A program made the position numbers and the translations under genes. Below, one piece after another: positions 1 through 10,059 of a DNA stretch of 64,000 bases; position 1 is the stretch's first letter, and every line of letters starts with the position of its first letter. A model generated the notes under the pieces. That model saw only the letters and a list, made by a program, of their open reading frames with translations. It did not search any database and was not told the origin of the DNA. This stretch comes from Thereva unica (Eukaryota > Arthropoda > Insecta > Diptera > Therevidae). The DNA is taken from NCBI GenBank assembly GCA_949987705.1, contig OX465286.1, forward strand, positions 7,479,445-7,543,444, given 5' to 3'.

Positions 1-116
1 CCTGCGTTTGAACTCTTGGATGTTGTAGGAGCTCGGAAATACTGACTGCGAGAGGTTATTCCACAGTCGAGTTGTTCTATTAACAAACGAATTCATATCT
101 TGTTGAGTGCGTGAAA
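1..116 (-). mobile_element. 3' end of a non-LTR retrotransposon reverse transcriptase (truncated)
   Basis: Read on the minus strand, this stretch encodes the C-terminal tail of an insect non-LTR retrotransposon ORF2, including NRTTRLWNNL followed by SVFPSSYN and EFKRR. The same tail occurs in the larger relic at 13583-13768, and the DNA of the two is clearly similar. The element is cut by the window edge on its 3' side and loses similarity at about 116 on its 5' side, so only about 38 residues remain. It lies beyond the polymerase catalytic core and is non-functional. Confidence 0.75.
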
Positions 117-156
117 GGAGTAGTTGCAGTTTTAAAGGGGTAGTTGCAGTTTTAAA
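117..156 (+). repeat. 20-bp direct tandem duplication
   Basis: Two adjacent 20-bp units (117-136 and 137-156) share TAGTTGCAGTTTTAAA and differ only near their GGAG/GGGG start. The duplication sits where similarity to the neighbouring non-LTR tail stops. It may be a duplication made at insertion or simple replication slippage. Confidence 0.8.
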
Positions 157-329
157 GCTCCCTCGAGAGCATATTTAACAGCGCTCAAAATAAGCTCCCC
201 TAAGCAGCGCTTCCAAATTTTTCTCACTGGGTAAATAAATGAAGGATCTGGATCATTATGGTAGTGGTGACGCCCTCTTGGACCTGACGAGCTCCCCTAA
301 AGCCGGTATTGGTCATCGATGAGATATAG

Positions 330-549
330 GCCCCTGTGCTGAATGTCGAGTCGTGATTTGCGACAAGTTTTTTGAGTTGATGAAAGTGACGTTTTAATCG
401 AATTACGATTTTCAGCATAGTGGCCTAGAGTGGAAGTGCTAAGTGCGAGTTTAGCCCCCTTTGCTGAAAGTCACAATTCGTCTGAAACGCCACTTTCTCC
501 AACTCAAAAAACTTGTCACAAATCACGACTCGACATTCAGCACAGGGGC
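330..549. repeat. 87-bp inverted repeat (possible MITE or foldback relic)
   Basis: The left arm (330-416) and right arm (463-549) are reverse complements with roughly 90 percent identity by eye over 87 bp, around a 46-bp spacer. Each outer end reads GCCCCTGTGCTGAATGTCGA (left arm orientation). Weaker symmetry continues about 12 bp outward. The reading frames across it are by-products of the symmetry and not genes. The arrangement fits a short foldback or MITE-type element, but no convincing target-site duplication was found. Confidence 0.8.
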
Positions 550-857
550 CATAGTCACATCTTTGTAAAAAAAAAAGTCAACGAACATTTCATGAAAAGA
601 ACAATGGCCCGTCATCAGAGCTGCGGCAGCCATTGGCCGGAAGGAAGGGCCCTAAAATATCCAGTATCTCGGAATGTACTGGGAATTCTGGGCTGAAATT
701 TTATTTACAGTCTCCTTATAGAGTGCCTAAAAATTTTCAATCCAAAAAAGAGCTACATTTGAATGATATTATGATATATTTAGCTAATCTATTTTAAAAT
801 CCTGTTTTTTTGCTATTTATATTTATTTTAAGGAAGAAACATATCCCCATACACAAG
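550..857. other. Non-coding AT-rich spacer
   Basis: No gene, RNA or repeat was recognised. The right half is strongly AT-rich. Confidence 0.6.
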
Positions 858-1180
858 AAAATACTACAAAACTTTATGAAATATATTTATTCACTTTAAT
901 AAATCCTAAATTCTTTAAATTAACCACTTAAATTAAAGAAATAACATAAAAAAGAAAAATTTCAATTCTTGAAATCTCAAGAAAGTGCGCAAGAATCGTA
1001 ATGATAAAAACTCAGTTTTTAGGCCGTTTTTGCGTTAACATCAATAATCGTTATTATGCATACTATTATTAAATAGCTATTATTCATATGTTCTATAATA
1101 TTTTTAATTACTATAAACATAATTTAACCATATTTTTATTGGTTTAATTAATAAATATGAATAAAATAAACTTTTGAAAT
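858..1180 (+). repeat. Dispersed AT-rich repeat, copy 1
   Basis: This ~323-bp AT-rich stretch aligns along its length with 35163-35489 in the same orientation. Shared landmarks are AAAATACTAC at the left, AAAATTTCAATTCTT in the middle and AATAAAATAAACTTTT at the right. Similarity stops abruptly on both sides, so it behaves as an interspersed element rather than part of a large duplication. No coding capacity or terminal repeats were seen, and the class is unknown. Confidence 0.75.
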
Positions 1181-1706
1181 TCACAAAAGTGATTATTGAG
1201 TTCCTAAAACTATGCAATTCTAAACTGTCAAATCTTATCGGATCCATCCTGCAATGCAAATCTTATCAGTTTCGTAATTGCTTTTTATTGTCAAAATTAG
1301 CTTGATGACCGTAATATTGTAGGGTAAGACGCATTTAATTGAAGCTACTAACAGGCCGGACATTTTAGAGAACTTTGTTGGTTAGGTTAACTAATTTTAA
1401 TCGAAATATAATCAATTAATTAGGAAATTTTTTTATTAGCACGACTGCCATAGTTGCTAGAATTATATAGAGGCCCAAAGTTCTCGGGTTCGAATCTTGC
1501 TGGTGGCGCTTATTTTTATTTTGATTTTTTTTTTGTTGTACTGTGTGGTGGCTGAGTCTAATAGCACCCTTGTTCAACTCCTGTGGTCCGTATAGCCGTG
1601 TGACCCCCGGTGTGAACAGTATTGTTGTTGCGAATAGACACGCCGTTTTTTTATTCCCTTAACATACGGCATAGTTCAGTCAAGATAGACTATTCACACA
1701 GTTGGT
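1181..1706. other. Spacer with a tRNA B-box-like motif
   Basis: No coding signal. GGGTTCGAATC near 1485-1495 resembles a pol III B box, but its T-stem pairs poorly and no A box is placed correctly, so it is at most a tRNA or SINE relic. The right part runs directly into the non-LTR fragment. Confidence 0.4.
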
Positions 1707-2132
1707 ATGCCTTGGGCCACCTTTAAACTCCGATGCAAGCAGCACACAATAACACAAGCAAAAAAGCATTGGAGGGATCTTAATAAATGCACTTTGGACA
1801 AATTAACCTGGCAATCCTATGATCTCAGGCGAACCATCTTGTTACTGAGCCTCGGGAGACAAGAACTCTCAGTTATAGTGGGAGTGTTGACCGGACACTG
1901 TCTGATAGGGACGCATGCGACCCGTTTAGGTCTTGAGACCTACGATTTCTGCAGAAGCTGTAAGAACCTGGACGAGGCGGAAAGTGTACTACATCTCCTC
2001 TGTCACTGCCCGGCCCTATGCAGGATAAGGTTAACCACATTTGGTGAACCCTTTCTAAGCAACCTTGCAGATATCTCGAAGTTTGGCATCCCGCAGTTTA
2101 GAAGATTCATTACTTCCTCGAGATGGTTTTAA
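1707..2132 (+). CDS. Non-LTR retrotransposon ORF2, C-terminal fragment
   Basis: This 141-residue open frame is the end of an ORF2 polyprotein of the insect R1/I/Jockey type, downstream of reverse transcriptase and RNase H. Visible landmarks are LTGHC at residues 61-65 and a cysteine-histidine cluster, C82-x2-C85-x10-H96-x2-C99-x-C101, followed by an R-R-F-I...WF ending typical of these proteins. The polymerase and RNase H domains are absent, so the copy is 5' truncated, as is common for target-primed insertion. The first methionine is internal to the original protein and is not a true start. The stop codon is followed by a characteristic 3' tail. Not expected to be active. Confidence 0.85.
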   Translation: MPWATFKLRCKQHTITQAKKHWRDLNKCTLDKLTWQSYDLRRTILLLSLGRQELSVIVGVLTGHCLIGTHATRLGLETYDFCRSCKNLDEAESVLHLLCHCPALCRIRLTTFGEPFLSNLADISKFGIPQFRRFITSSRWF

Positions 2133-2253
2133 CGAAGAAACGACATTTTAACATCAGATTTAAAAATGGGATCACTATGGCATCACAATGGGCCTATCCT
2201 TCTGGCCTAAGTGTGTGAGCTTGAAGCAAAAACTCAGCCATATCTAACCTAAC
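2133..2253 (+). mobile_element. 3' UTR and tail of the non-LTR element
   Basis: After the ORF2 stop the sequence contains CACAATGGGCC and GGCCTAAGTGTG and ends in a short CTAACCTAAC run. This kind of tail is frequent in insect non-LTR elements of this clade. The CTAAC repeats probably mark the 3' terminus. Confidence 0.6.
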
Positions 2254-2433
2254 TATTCAACTATTTTCAGGGGTGATTCCTGGGTACATTTGGAGAAAAA
2301 ATTAGTTTTAGAGAGGGAGCTATCCCCATTATCCGCTCAGATACAGGGTATTTACGAAAAAGAGAAACTTGAGTGACCCCCATTTAATACACGATTTGTA
2401 GGTAGAATAATCCCAATATTCTTAGCTTTTTAG

Positions 2434-2540
2434 TAGAGATGCGCCAAATGTTCGGCCGAATATTCGTATTCGGTATATTCGGCGTATTTTTTAATGTTCG
2501 TATTCGGCCGAATATTCGGTTAGTTTCCGAATAATTACCG
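2434..2540. mobile_element. hAT-type terminal fragment with CGAATATTCGG repeats
   Basis: The segment begins TAGAGATGCGCC and continues with several GAATATTCGG/CGAATATT motifs in both orientations. This is the terminal and subterminal pattern seen in a common group of hAT transposons. No matching opposite end was found, so it is a truncated end. It lies about 60 bp left of a complete hAT-type MITE but does not share that family's terminus. Confidence 0.5.
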
Positions 2541-2597
2541 AATATTTAAATAGTATTATTTTATGAGTTACATTTATGTTAAAGAGTTTACTTGAAT

Positions 2598-3516
2598 CAG
2601 GGGCGGCGCTTTCATATGCGCAAATGCTGCAATGGCACCGGGCGCAATTGGACAAGGGGCGCAATTACAGAAATTAAATTTAAAAAAAAAAAAAAATAAA
2701 CTTTGAAAATAAGAAAATGCAATCCAATTCAGCTATCCATTGAGAATTCATTTTTATTACCACGATTTATTTTTCCAATTTATTATCTCGATAAAACATT
2801 CTATATATCTGTCCCCAAACTCATGTGATTTCGGGGGAAGAAGTTACACGATATCGGAGCATTTACGTTGGATATCTAATGAATATTTAAATGTTTCTAC
2901 ATTTGTCCATTCTCCTTCACTGCGAGCAAATATGGCATACTGCACCGGTCGCAAAAAAAAAAACCAAGCCGGCCAGTAGAGAACCATGATCATACACTTT
3001 GGTAGTGCGGAAAAGGGATATTAGAAGGGCCTTAAATTAGATAATGAAGGCCAGAAAAAAAAGAACTGAAAACTATACCTCGCGGAAGAAGAGTGTGGTG
3101 GTGGTCGTCGCAATTCTGCAGAATATACAGAATATTTCGGAAAGTCTCAAAGCTCAGGAGCTGAAGGAAAGTAGCAAAATCATGATGGAAGTTCACTCTG
3201 CAGGAAGCTTCTTCTCGGATAGGCATTGCGATGATTCGAAATCAAATGAAAACGAGGTGTGAAACGAATTGGTTTGATGGGATTGATGCAGCCTGCTATA
3301 GAAACATTTTTCCCATTCAAGAAATCACGGCTTGGCGAAATATTCTACGCTTTCTCCAATGCGACAAGAAGGCCATTGTGCACTTAATTAGGGGAGACGC
3401 TTTCATATTGGCAAATGGTACACTTGCACCGGGCGCAATTCGATTGGGACGCGATAAAAAATGAGGAGCAAACTGGCATACTGCACCGGGCGCATAAAAC
3501 CCAAGCACCGGCCCTG
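2598..3516. mobile_element. Non-autonomous hAT element, GGCGC family, copy 1
   Basis: Termini are CAGGGGCGGCGCTTTCAT at the left and CACCGGCCCTG at the right, forming an imperfect inverted repeat. Both sides carry the same 8-bp duplication, ACTTGAAT (2590-2597 and 3517-3524), the hallmark of hAT insertion. Subterminal CACCGGGCGCAAT motifs recur. Inside, a right-end-like block (about 2930-2970) and a second left-end-like block (about 3388-3450) are embedded, so the element is composite. It has no transposase and depends on one in trans. Short reading frames inside are not recognisable genes. Confidence 0.88.
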
Positions 3517-3524
3517 ACTTGAAT

Positions 3525-5944
3525 CATAATGTTACCCATTACCTCAGCAGTTTGTATATTTAATTGGCTGCCTTGCCGGGGGGGGGGGGGGGCATTTCAA
3601 GTTGAGCACCCATTACCCCTCCCCCCGCCCCCGAAACAAAAAGAAATTACAAACCAAAATTCAAATTCAAATTTGTTAGCATTAACAATGTCTAGGCCTA
3701 GGAAGAAGTAAAGATTAAAATGACATAAAAATAAAAATGACAAAACACGACTATTTCCTAGTATGAAAATATAACGCCCTCCCCTCCCTAAACAGACCTC
3801 AACCTCATTAAATATTCAAAGCGATATTCACACCCCAAGCTATTTAAGGGTTTTGTTCCTCTTTGGATATAAATTCTGTGCTGTCGTGAGCTTCACCTAA
3901 ACAAGAAGTTATTAGTTACACCGGAGCACTTTGTATTTATGAAGTTATTCTGCTCTTGTATTGTCACTTCATAACTACGGGAAAATTTTGCTGGAACAAT
4001 TTTCTTTGATTTTCCTTTTAGAGCATCCAAGGGATAATAGCAACAATAGCACACCAATATATAGCAACAACAACATAAAAAAAAATGTATAACAGAAGAA
4101 TTTTGTCCCTTTTTAATCAGAGCACTCTGGCTTTTCATACACAAATTTTTGAAGGGAAAGAAATAGGGGTAAAAAGAAGCTAACAACTTCCCACTTGAAC
4201 ACTGTTTTCTCACTTTTCTATAAGTTAATATTAGTATTAATGCATGTGTGTGTTGGTGTATTTTTTTTTTATGCTGTTTGAGCAAGTATTAGTGCTTGAA
4301 GCACTTCCTTTACCTTTAACTGTGGAAAATAAATAAAACGTGAAGATGAGACAACCTCAAGATGAGAAAATTAATGAAAATTGATCGCATCCTCGTCCTG
4401 CTCGAGGCTGACTTTAGGTGTTTTAACGATGAGGGCCAGTGTTTTTCTTACTTTTACCCCAAAACCTTCTCGAGTCCTGTGTGAATGGGGTACTTTTGCT
4501 GCTGTGTTGTTTAAAGAGAGAAGGAAAGACGAAATTACCTTTTCTCCCGGGGGCGGTATAATTGCCTATGATTTTGTGAAAAGGGCATGAGTTTAGCTAC
4601 TAAATACCATTTAAAAGGACAATTATGAGAAGGATAATAAAAAAAAAAAATTGAATCACGTATACCCCTTTTTTATTGCACAGTTTTTTTGGGGCGCGCG
4701 CGAGGCACACGTGTACTATAGTCGGATTTCTCTACTCTGTAATCAAGCATGTAAATTCGGGATTTTTGTTTTAAATATGCAAAATTTCCGCGATGCATAA
4801 ATATGCAACAGGACGGGGGGGGGGGGGGGTAGTCATATTTTATTCATTTAAAGCGCGAGCTGGATGAACTGGCTTCCGCCGCCGCTTGCCCATTTTTTTT
4901 ATACATATATGTATAGTTAACCCTCATCCCTTTACTTTTGGAGGTTACATATGATCCATTTTATTCGTTATGATTATTTTTTTTCATTGTTTTTTAATTG
5001 ATAACGATTTCGTCTCATTGATTTGTGTGTTAAACAGAATTACATTAATATTTGTCTCGATGACAATCGGGCAATTAGTCTTAAAAATATATTTGCATAT
5101 CGTTTTCATGAAAACTCGTATCTCTCTCTTTCTCTCGAATCATTCAATGTATACGTGTAGATAATAAATGAGGTATCCAACGGCTCCAGAGCAGCTGTCG
5201 CTGTCAATTAGGGCTAAACGGAGTGTTCATTTATTAAATATCCCAGAAGTTTTCATCGGGAATTCCCGGGGATAAAGTGAATTATATTCTCCTGGAACGA
5301 AGTAAATTTGTTGCCAGATCTGTGCGCGGCGAACGTGACGAGGGCGGGCTAGCTAACAGAAATTCCATACCTTTTAAAAAGGACAATTTGAACTTGTCGA
5401 AAAACACAAGAAAAAAAAATTAGATATTTTCTCGTTTTTTTTTTTTTTAAATAGAGAAAATGGCATATCTATATCTATCTATCAATTTCTTCTCTCTTTC
5501 AAGACATGAAATGTATTCAAAAATTTGTTAAAGAGTGTAACATCTGGCCATGGAAAAGGTTCACTTATGTGTACTGTGGATGGTCATGGGAATTTTCCGG
5601 ATGTTTGGGTTTATGATGAATCGGTGTCACCCTAGGCGGCTCCAGGTGTTTCCTCTCCTGTATCTGGGTAATAAAGCTCTCCCTTAGGTGTCTTAAATGA
5701 AATTTAAACATCAACTACACGGATATATACATATATATGGATATTATTTATGTATATGTATGTATGTACCTATGGCAAATAGAATAATCAGACATGACAT
5801 TCTAGAACTAATTACATCAAGCAGTTATCCTCCTTAACTAAATGAGATATCGTTTAAAATAAGCGAAACGATGTGATGAAGCTATTACGTTTGATTTAAG
5901 GTTATTACATTGATGATATTTAATTCAGGACTAGTATGGATAAA
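3525..5944. other. Long non-coding spacer with homopolymer and microsatellite tracts
   Basis: No gene was recognised over about 2.4 kb. The minus-strand frame at 3893-4285 (130 residues) is low in complexity and matches no known family. Poly(G) tracts of 15 lie at 3578-3592 and 4815-4829. A GCGCGCGC stretch lies near 4695, TATC-type repeats near 5468 and TATG/ATAT repeats near 5725-5765. Confidence 0.55.
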
Positions 5945-6165
5945 ATACAAGCTGTCCACGACAAGAGGGGCTGTGAGACTGTTTAATTGTGATTTGGAAT
6001 ATAAATGAGTGGGTGTATGTGGTTTTAAATGATCGGAGTTACACTTTTCTTTTGGAATGTATTTTGGTGGTGGAATTTAAGACTCTCAGTGCCCATGGAA
6101 AACGTGATTTTCAGATTCCCAATTGTTTTGGCGCACGCCATACTATTGGCTTATGAGACGTACCA
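5945..6165 (+). repeat. Unnamed dispersed repeat, copy 1
   Basis: About 220 bp here match the reverse complement of 22005-22235, at roughly 75 percent identity by eye. Shared landmarks are GACAAGAG, ATTGTGATT, AATATAAATGA, ACACTTTTCTTTT (partial), GACT(C/T)TCA and CAATTGTTTTGGCGCA. Copy 2 lies inside the 3-kb hAT element, so this may be the remnant of a related hAT body. Further partial matches are at about 21714-21756 and 22350-22380. No protein was recognised. Confidence 0.65.
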
Positions 6166-8255
6166 GGCTCCAGCTATGTGGCTCAGCTGGCTGCTTAATA
6201 AAAAAAAAACTCATGCAACATCTAAGAGTTAAACCGCAAGGCTCACTGCTCATATTCCAATATTCTGTACACCAAATACTATTTCAGATAACATCATCTC
6301 CAGATTTTAAATAAAATTCAATTTGCCCGAGAAAAAATTCCATCCGAATAGTTACATCATCGGGAATTCCACTGGAGTGACAAAAATGTTTTCTCACCCG
6401 CTTTCAGTTTTCGAAATCAGCTGTTGTAATGTCAAAATGACAATTTGTATGCTTCAGAAAGAATACAATTTTTAATAAATAAATGCCGAAGTAAAAAAGG
6501 ATAGAATCGAAGCAGAATCGAGTTAATACCTACAGAGCTCCGGATAGGGGTGATTTTCTGATTGACATTCCTCCTACTGAACAAAAATACTGGAATCAAC
6601 ATGAAATGACATAAATCATTTAGTCCCATCAACTGAACGAATATAATTTCAGATTATGGAAAATAATGATGTGCATTTCTGTTAAGAGACCAAGGCCTAC
6701 ATGATATTGTAACTGGAGTAAAAACAACTGGATGCATCAATGTTACAGGAACAAAAGGATCAATAGATGAAACGTGATGGTAAAGCAATGTTGATATGGA
6801 TTTTAATTTCCTCATTTGCACAGGAATAGACTAACCACGTATTGTCCTGTATATCAGCGTATGAAATACTGTTTAATGGATTAGAGTGTATACATGACAA
6901 ACAAAGTGAAGTTTAGGTGATGAGTCTATATGAAGAATATTTCTTGTTAAAAATGCAGGATGGGCAGTCTGTTGCATCAAAGGTATTAAGGATTAAGTCT
7001 CAAAAGACGTCCACACATTTTAAAGGACTCTCCATTAAAACTGCGTTATTTAAATATTTTTGGTAATTTATAATATTTCAATACAATACAATTATAACTT
7101 CTTAAAAATCTACAAAATTTTATTTCAAAATATACTCCCCCCCCCCCCCCCATAAAAAACACCCAAAATCAAAATAAAAATTCAAAAACAAAAAAATTAC
7201 CCTCAACCGAACAAAACTAAGCCCAGACACATCGGGCTCAATTGAAGTTGATAGCCGAGACACATTTCCATTTAAAATTCGTTAAAAATTGTGCCTCGAC
7301 TAAGCCCCAGTACAATTTTCTGCAACAATCATGGCGACTGATCGCGAATAACAATGATGGCCGACCAGAAAAAATCATGGCCGACCAGAACAAAAATCAT
7401 GGCCGACCAAGAAAATAATTCTAAAGATGGCTGACCAAGAAATAATACTACCTCAAGGGGAAGGGGGTGTGGCTTATATAACTGCGAGAGGGTTAATTTC
7501 TTGGGATTTTTTTCTTGAGATTATGAGAACAGAAAAAAGGGGAAATGTGTTCTGGATGAAATTTTATCGTGTTTTTTTTTGTTTTATTATTTTTAATAAA
7601 AAAAAAAAGTATGTTAATATTATTTTAAATGTATTCTAATAAGAATACTTAAAAATTTGTTTTTTAAGAGCTAAATTAAATTTTGTTAATATTATTTGAA
7701 GTTTTTATGCTTTTTGAGCGCCAATTTTTTTTTTTTTTTTTGGTTGCGTTAAGGCAAGTTAAATAGTTTCAAAACTCTCCAAAGTTCCAAATTAGAGTCT
7801 GTGATATAGGAAATACCGCCGCAGGAATCCTGACTAACATTACAGACTATAAGGACTAACTGGGTTACAAGACGGGACCGTGGATAGCAGTGCTAATAAT
7901 TGTGAAGAAATTGTAGAATTGTACATAGAATCGGTGGGGAAAGTAAAGAAGGCCCTTTGTGTGATGAAGATACATTATGTAAATATCATCATACATTTTC
8001 TTCTTTCAGTAGAATACTCCACCATATCGAAGAGTCACCGTGCTCTAATGGTAAGCACACAAGAAGAAACTAGAGATAGTTTTGACCGTGTGGACACATT
8101 TATTGTGTCCACAGTAGGTTGCTGATTTTCTGGCTGAGGTTCGCCATTTATTGTATTGGCAGAAGGTTGTTCGGGTTCAAGTTCAATCAAAGAAATAAAA
8201 TGAATAACAACCAGTTTTCATCTGTATTATTGCTGTCTTCATCCGGTCTGTCAAA
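6166..8255. other. Non-coding AT-rich spacer
   Basis: Apart from the ATGGCCGACC tandem repeat at 7331-7445 and a 15-base poly(C) at 7137-7151, nothing was recognised. Scattered short frames look random for this base composition. Confidence 0.5.
7331..7445 (+). repeat. Short tandem repeat, ATGGCCGACCAG-type unit, five copies
   Basis: Five units begin at 7331, 7357, 7377, 7399 and 7427, each starting ATGGC(C)GACC(A)AGAA or a variant, with a spacing of 20-28 bp. Unit length varies through the A-rich spacer, so the frame is not maintained and no repetitive protein is encoded. Confidence 0.8.
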
Positions 8256-8470
8256 AATTATGTTTTGACCTTCATCGGAATCACCATCTTTTAACGTTGC
8301 CTCAAAGTTATCTTAACATACTATTTCTGGCTAACCGTCAAATGATGGTAATAATGATTTTAAACCTACTTTGGGTTTGCAGTCAAACATAGATTCGTAA
8401 GGGCTGCGATAGATGCCAGAGTGTTAAGCCTGTTTTTCATTCATGGTAGCAATCATCTCACTAAACAGCT
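8256..8470 (-). pseudogene. Integrase-core relic (KRBA2/Ginger-like)
   Basis: On the minus strand one frame reads through EMIATMNEKQA, a stop, then HSGIYRSPYESMF and KPKVGL. This spacing and wording match the end of the integrase core in the retroelement-type integrases found in KRBA2- and SCAND3-like proteins and in related transposons, where an HSGI.RSPYEAMFG motif precedes the C-terminal region. An in-frame TAA interrupts it and no upstream D,D-35-E residues were found, so it is a dead fragment. A further stretch toward 8140 is acidic (DGDSDEG, RPDEDS) and may be the same reading frame. A second, weaker integrase relic lies at 16403-16648. Confidence 0.6.
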
Positions 8471-8489
8471 GTCATCGATCATATACGGT

Positions 8490-9114
8490 CAGGGGTGGCG
8501 CTTTCATAGGTGAAAATAGAGCACTTGCACCGGGCGCAATTTCAAAAATTAAAATTTTCAGTAAGACACACCTGGATCGCGAAGTTGTTGCAAGCGCCTT
8601 CTATGTCCCGGAAGGCTGTTAAGGTGAACTGTTTTTTTTTCTATGCAAGATTCTACAGTAGAAACTAATACATACAAATATGAAAGCTTGGGAAACGACA
8701 GAGGGATCTCTATTATGGAGATTCAAGTATATAGTACTATAGATTCTCGGAGCCCAGGAATGTGCTGGAAATAAATAGGGAAGTACAGATAACAACGAAA
8801 AACATACTGTCGCATTAAACAGCATTAGCGAGAGAGTTTTGTGAAGTTAAAGCGCAAGCAAACTCAGCACAAAAGAACGGATAAAGGCAAGGTCTGCGCT
8901 TTCATAGATGCAATTGGTGCATTGGCACCGAGCGCAATTTCAGAAAAAAAGTGAAAAACTGTTTCCGTGCCTTCATTTTCATATATTAAAGGAACTCCAC
9001 ATAGTGTTTGTGTCTTTTTCCATTGTCCTTCACTGGGATCAAAAAATGAACAGCTGATGGGGGCGCAATATGGCATACTGTACCGGGCGCAAAAACGAAA
9101 AACGCGAATCCCTG
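8490..9114. mobile_element. Non-autonomous hAT element, GGCGC family, copy 2
   Basis: The left end CAGGGGTGGCGCTTTCAT and subterminal GCACCGGGCGCAATTTC match copy 1. The right end, with TACCGGGCGCAAAAACG and a final CCTG, is degenerate. The interior (about 8585-8880) matches copy 3 at 19790-20434, including CTTCTATGTCC and AGGCTGTTAAG. A second left-end-like block is embedded at about 8888. The expected 8-bp duplication is not preserved (TATACGGT against TGTGGGTT), so the right border is less certain. Non-coding. Confidence 0.75.
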
Positions 9115-10057
9115 TGTGGGTTGCGTATTGCACGTACCCTAGGGCATCATCCGTTGAAAATAATTATGCATTTTAACTAAGTTCCTTAACTGTCAGACAT
9201 GTCTGGGCAGTTTCAACGTGTTTTCAGATTAATGCAATTCCGTTAATTGCTTAATTTCGTCGTCTCAATATGTAAAATTACCAAAACAACCTTTCTCTAT
9301 TTACATTGGTCTAGTACAACCTTTTCGGAATATCTATTTCCCCAAAACTCTGCTCTGCTCGTAGAGCTCTTAAAGAGAAATGATGGCTAAAATGTATTTA
9401 GTTCTACCACTTAAATCTAATGAAGGGATGTTTTACTTCTATTAATTTTCGATTACGTACCCCCCCCCCCCATTCCCTCTGACTTGTCTTCACATCGTTA
9501 CTCCACGGCGCCCAGAGGAGTAAAATTGGAATCGTGATTTTTTTTTTCCCATCGGGGAAAAGTCACCCTAGACCCTAGCCTAGACTCTGCCATATTCTCG
9601 ATTAGTTGCCAGATGATACCAGTTCGGCAATGAGGATAATTAGATACACTTGTGAATAGTAGCATAACGAGTGCTACGAGGCTCCGTGTACAGCATTTCA
9701 GGAAGAGCCTTTCAATCCGTGAACAAATGATTCTTTCATGCAGAGGATGTGGGGAAAGGACCTTATATATATGTATATATATATCTGCAATTGACTTCTG
9801 GCAGTTATTTTTTTTTTTCAGTCAGTCTCTTGAGTAAATCCAGTCACGAGATTGCAGGAAACTCTGAAAGATTCCACCTCTCATCTTGAGCCCTTAGAGG
9901 CACAGAAATAAAAAGGCGGAATTTAAAAAAAAAAAAAAAGTAACAACAGAGCAGTAAAACCAGAAATTAAGGGAAGATTACTTCTGATAAGGGCAAAAAA
10001 AAGAAGGGAGGATGAAAGGATTAACATCCTTTCATATAAGAGTTAACGTACGTCATG
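9115..10057. other. Non-coding spacer
   Basis: No gene was recognised. It holds a 12-base poly(C) at 9460-9471, an AT microsatellite near 9765-9785 and a perfect 10-bp hairpin (ATGAAAGGAT, 10012-10021 against 10026-10035) just before the mariner-like palindrome. Confidence 0.55.
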
Positions 10058-10059
10058 TA

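Noticed and set aside
1540..1620. tRNA A-box/B-box pair (GGCTGAGTC, GTTCAACTCC)
   Set aside because: The spacing is too short for a tRNA and no stems form.
3893..4285. 130-residue minus-strand frame
   Set aside because: Low-complexity cysteine/tyrosine/lysine-rich translation of AT-rich DNA with no family resemblance or coding-like composition.
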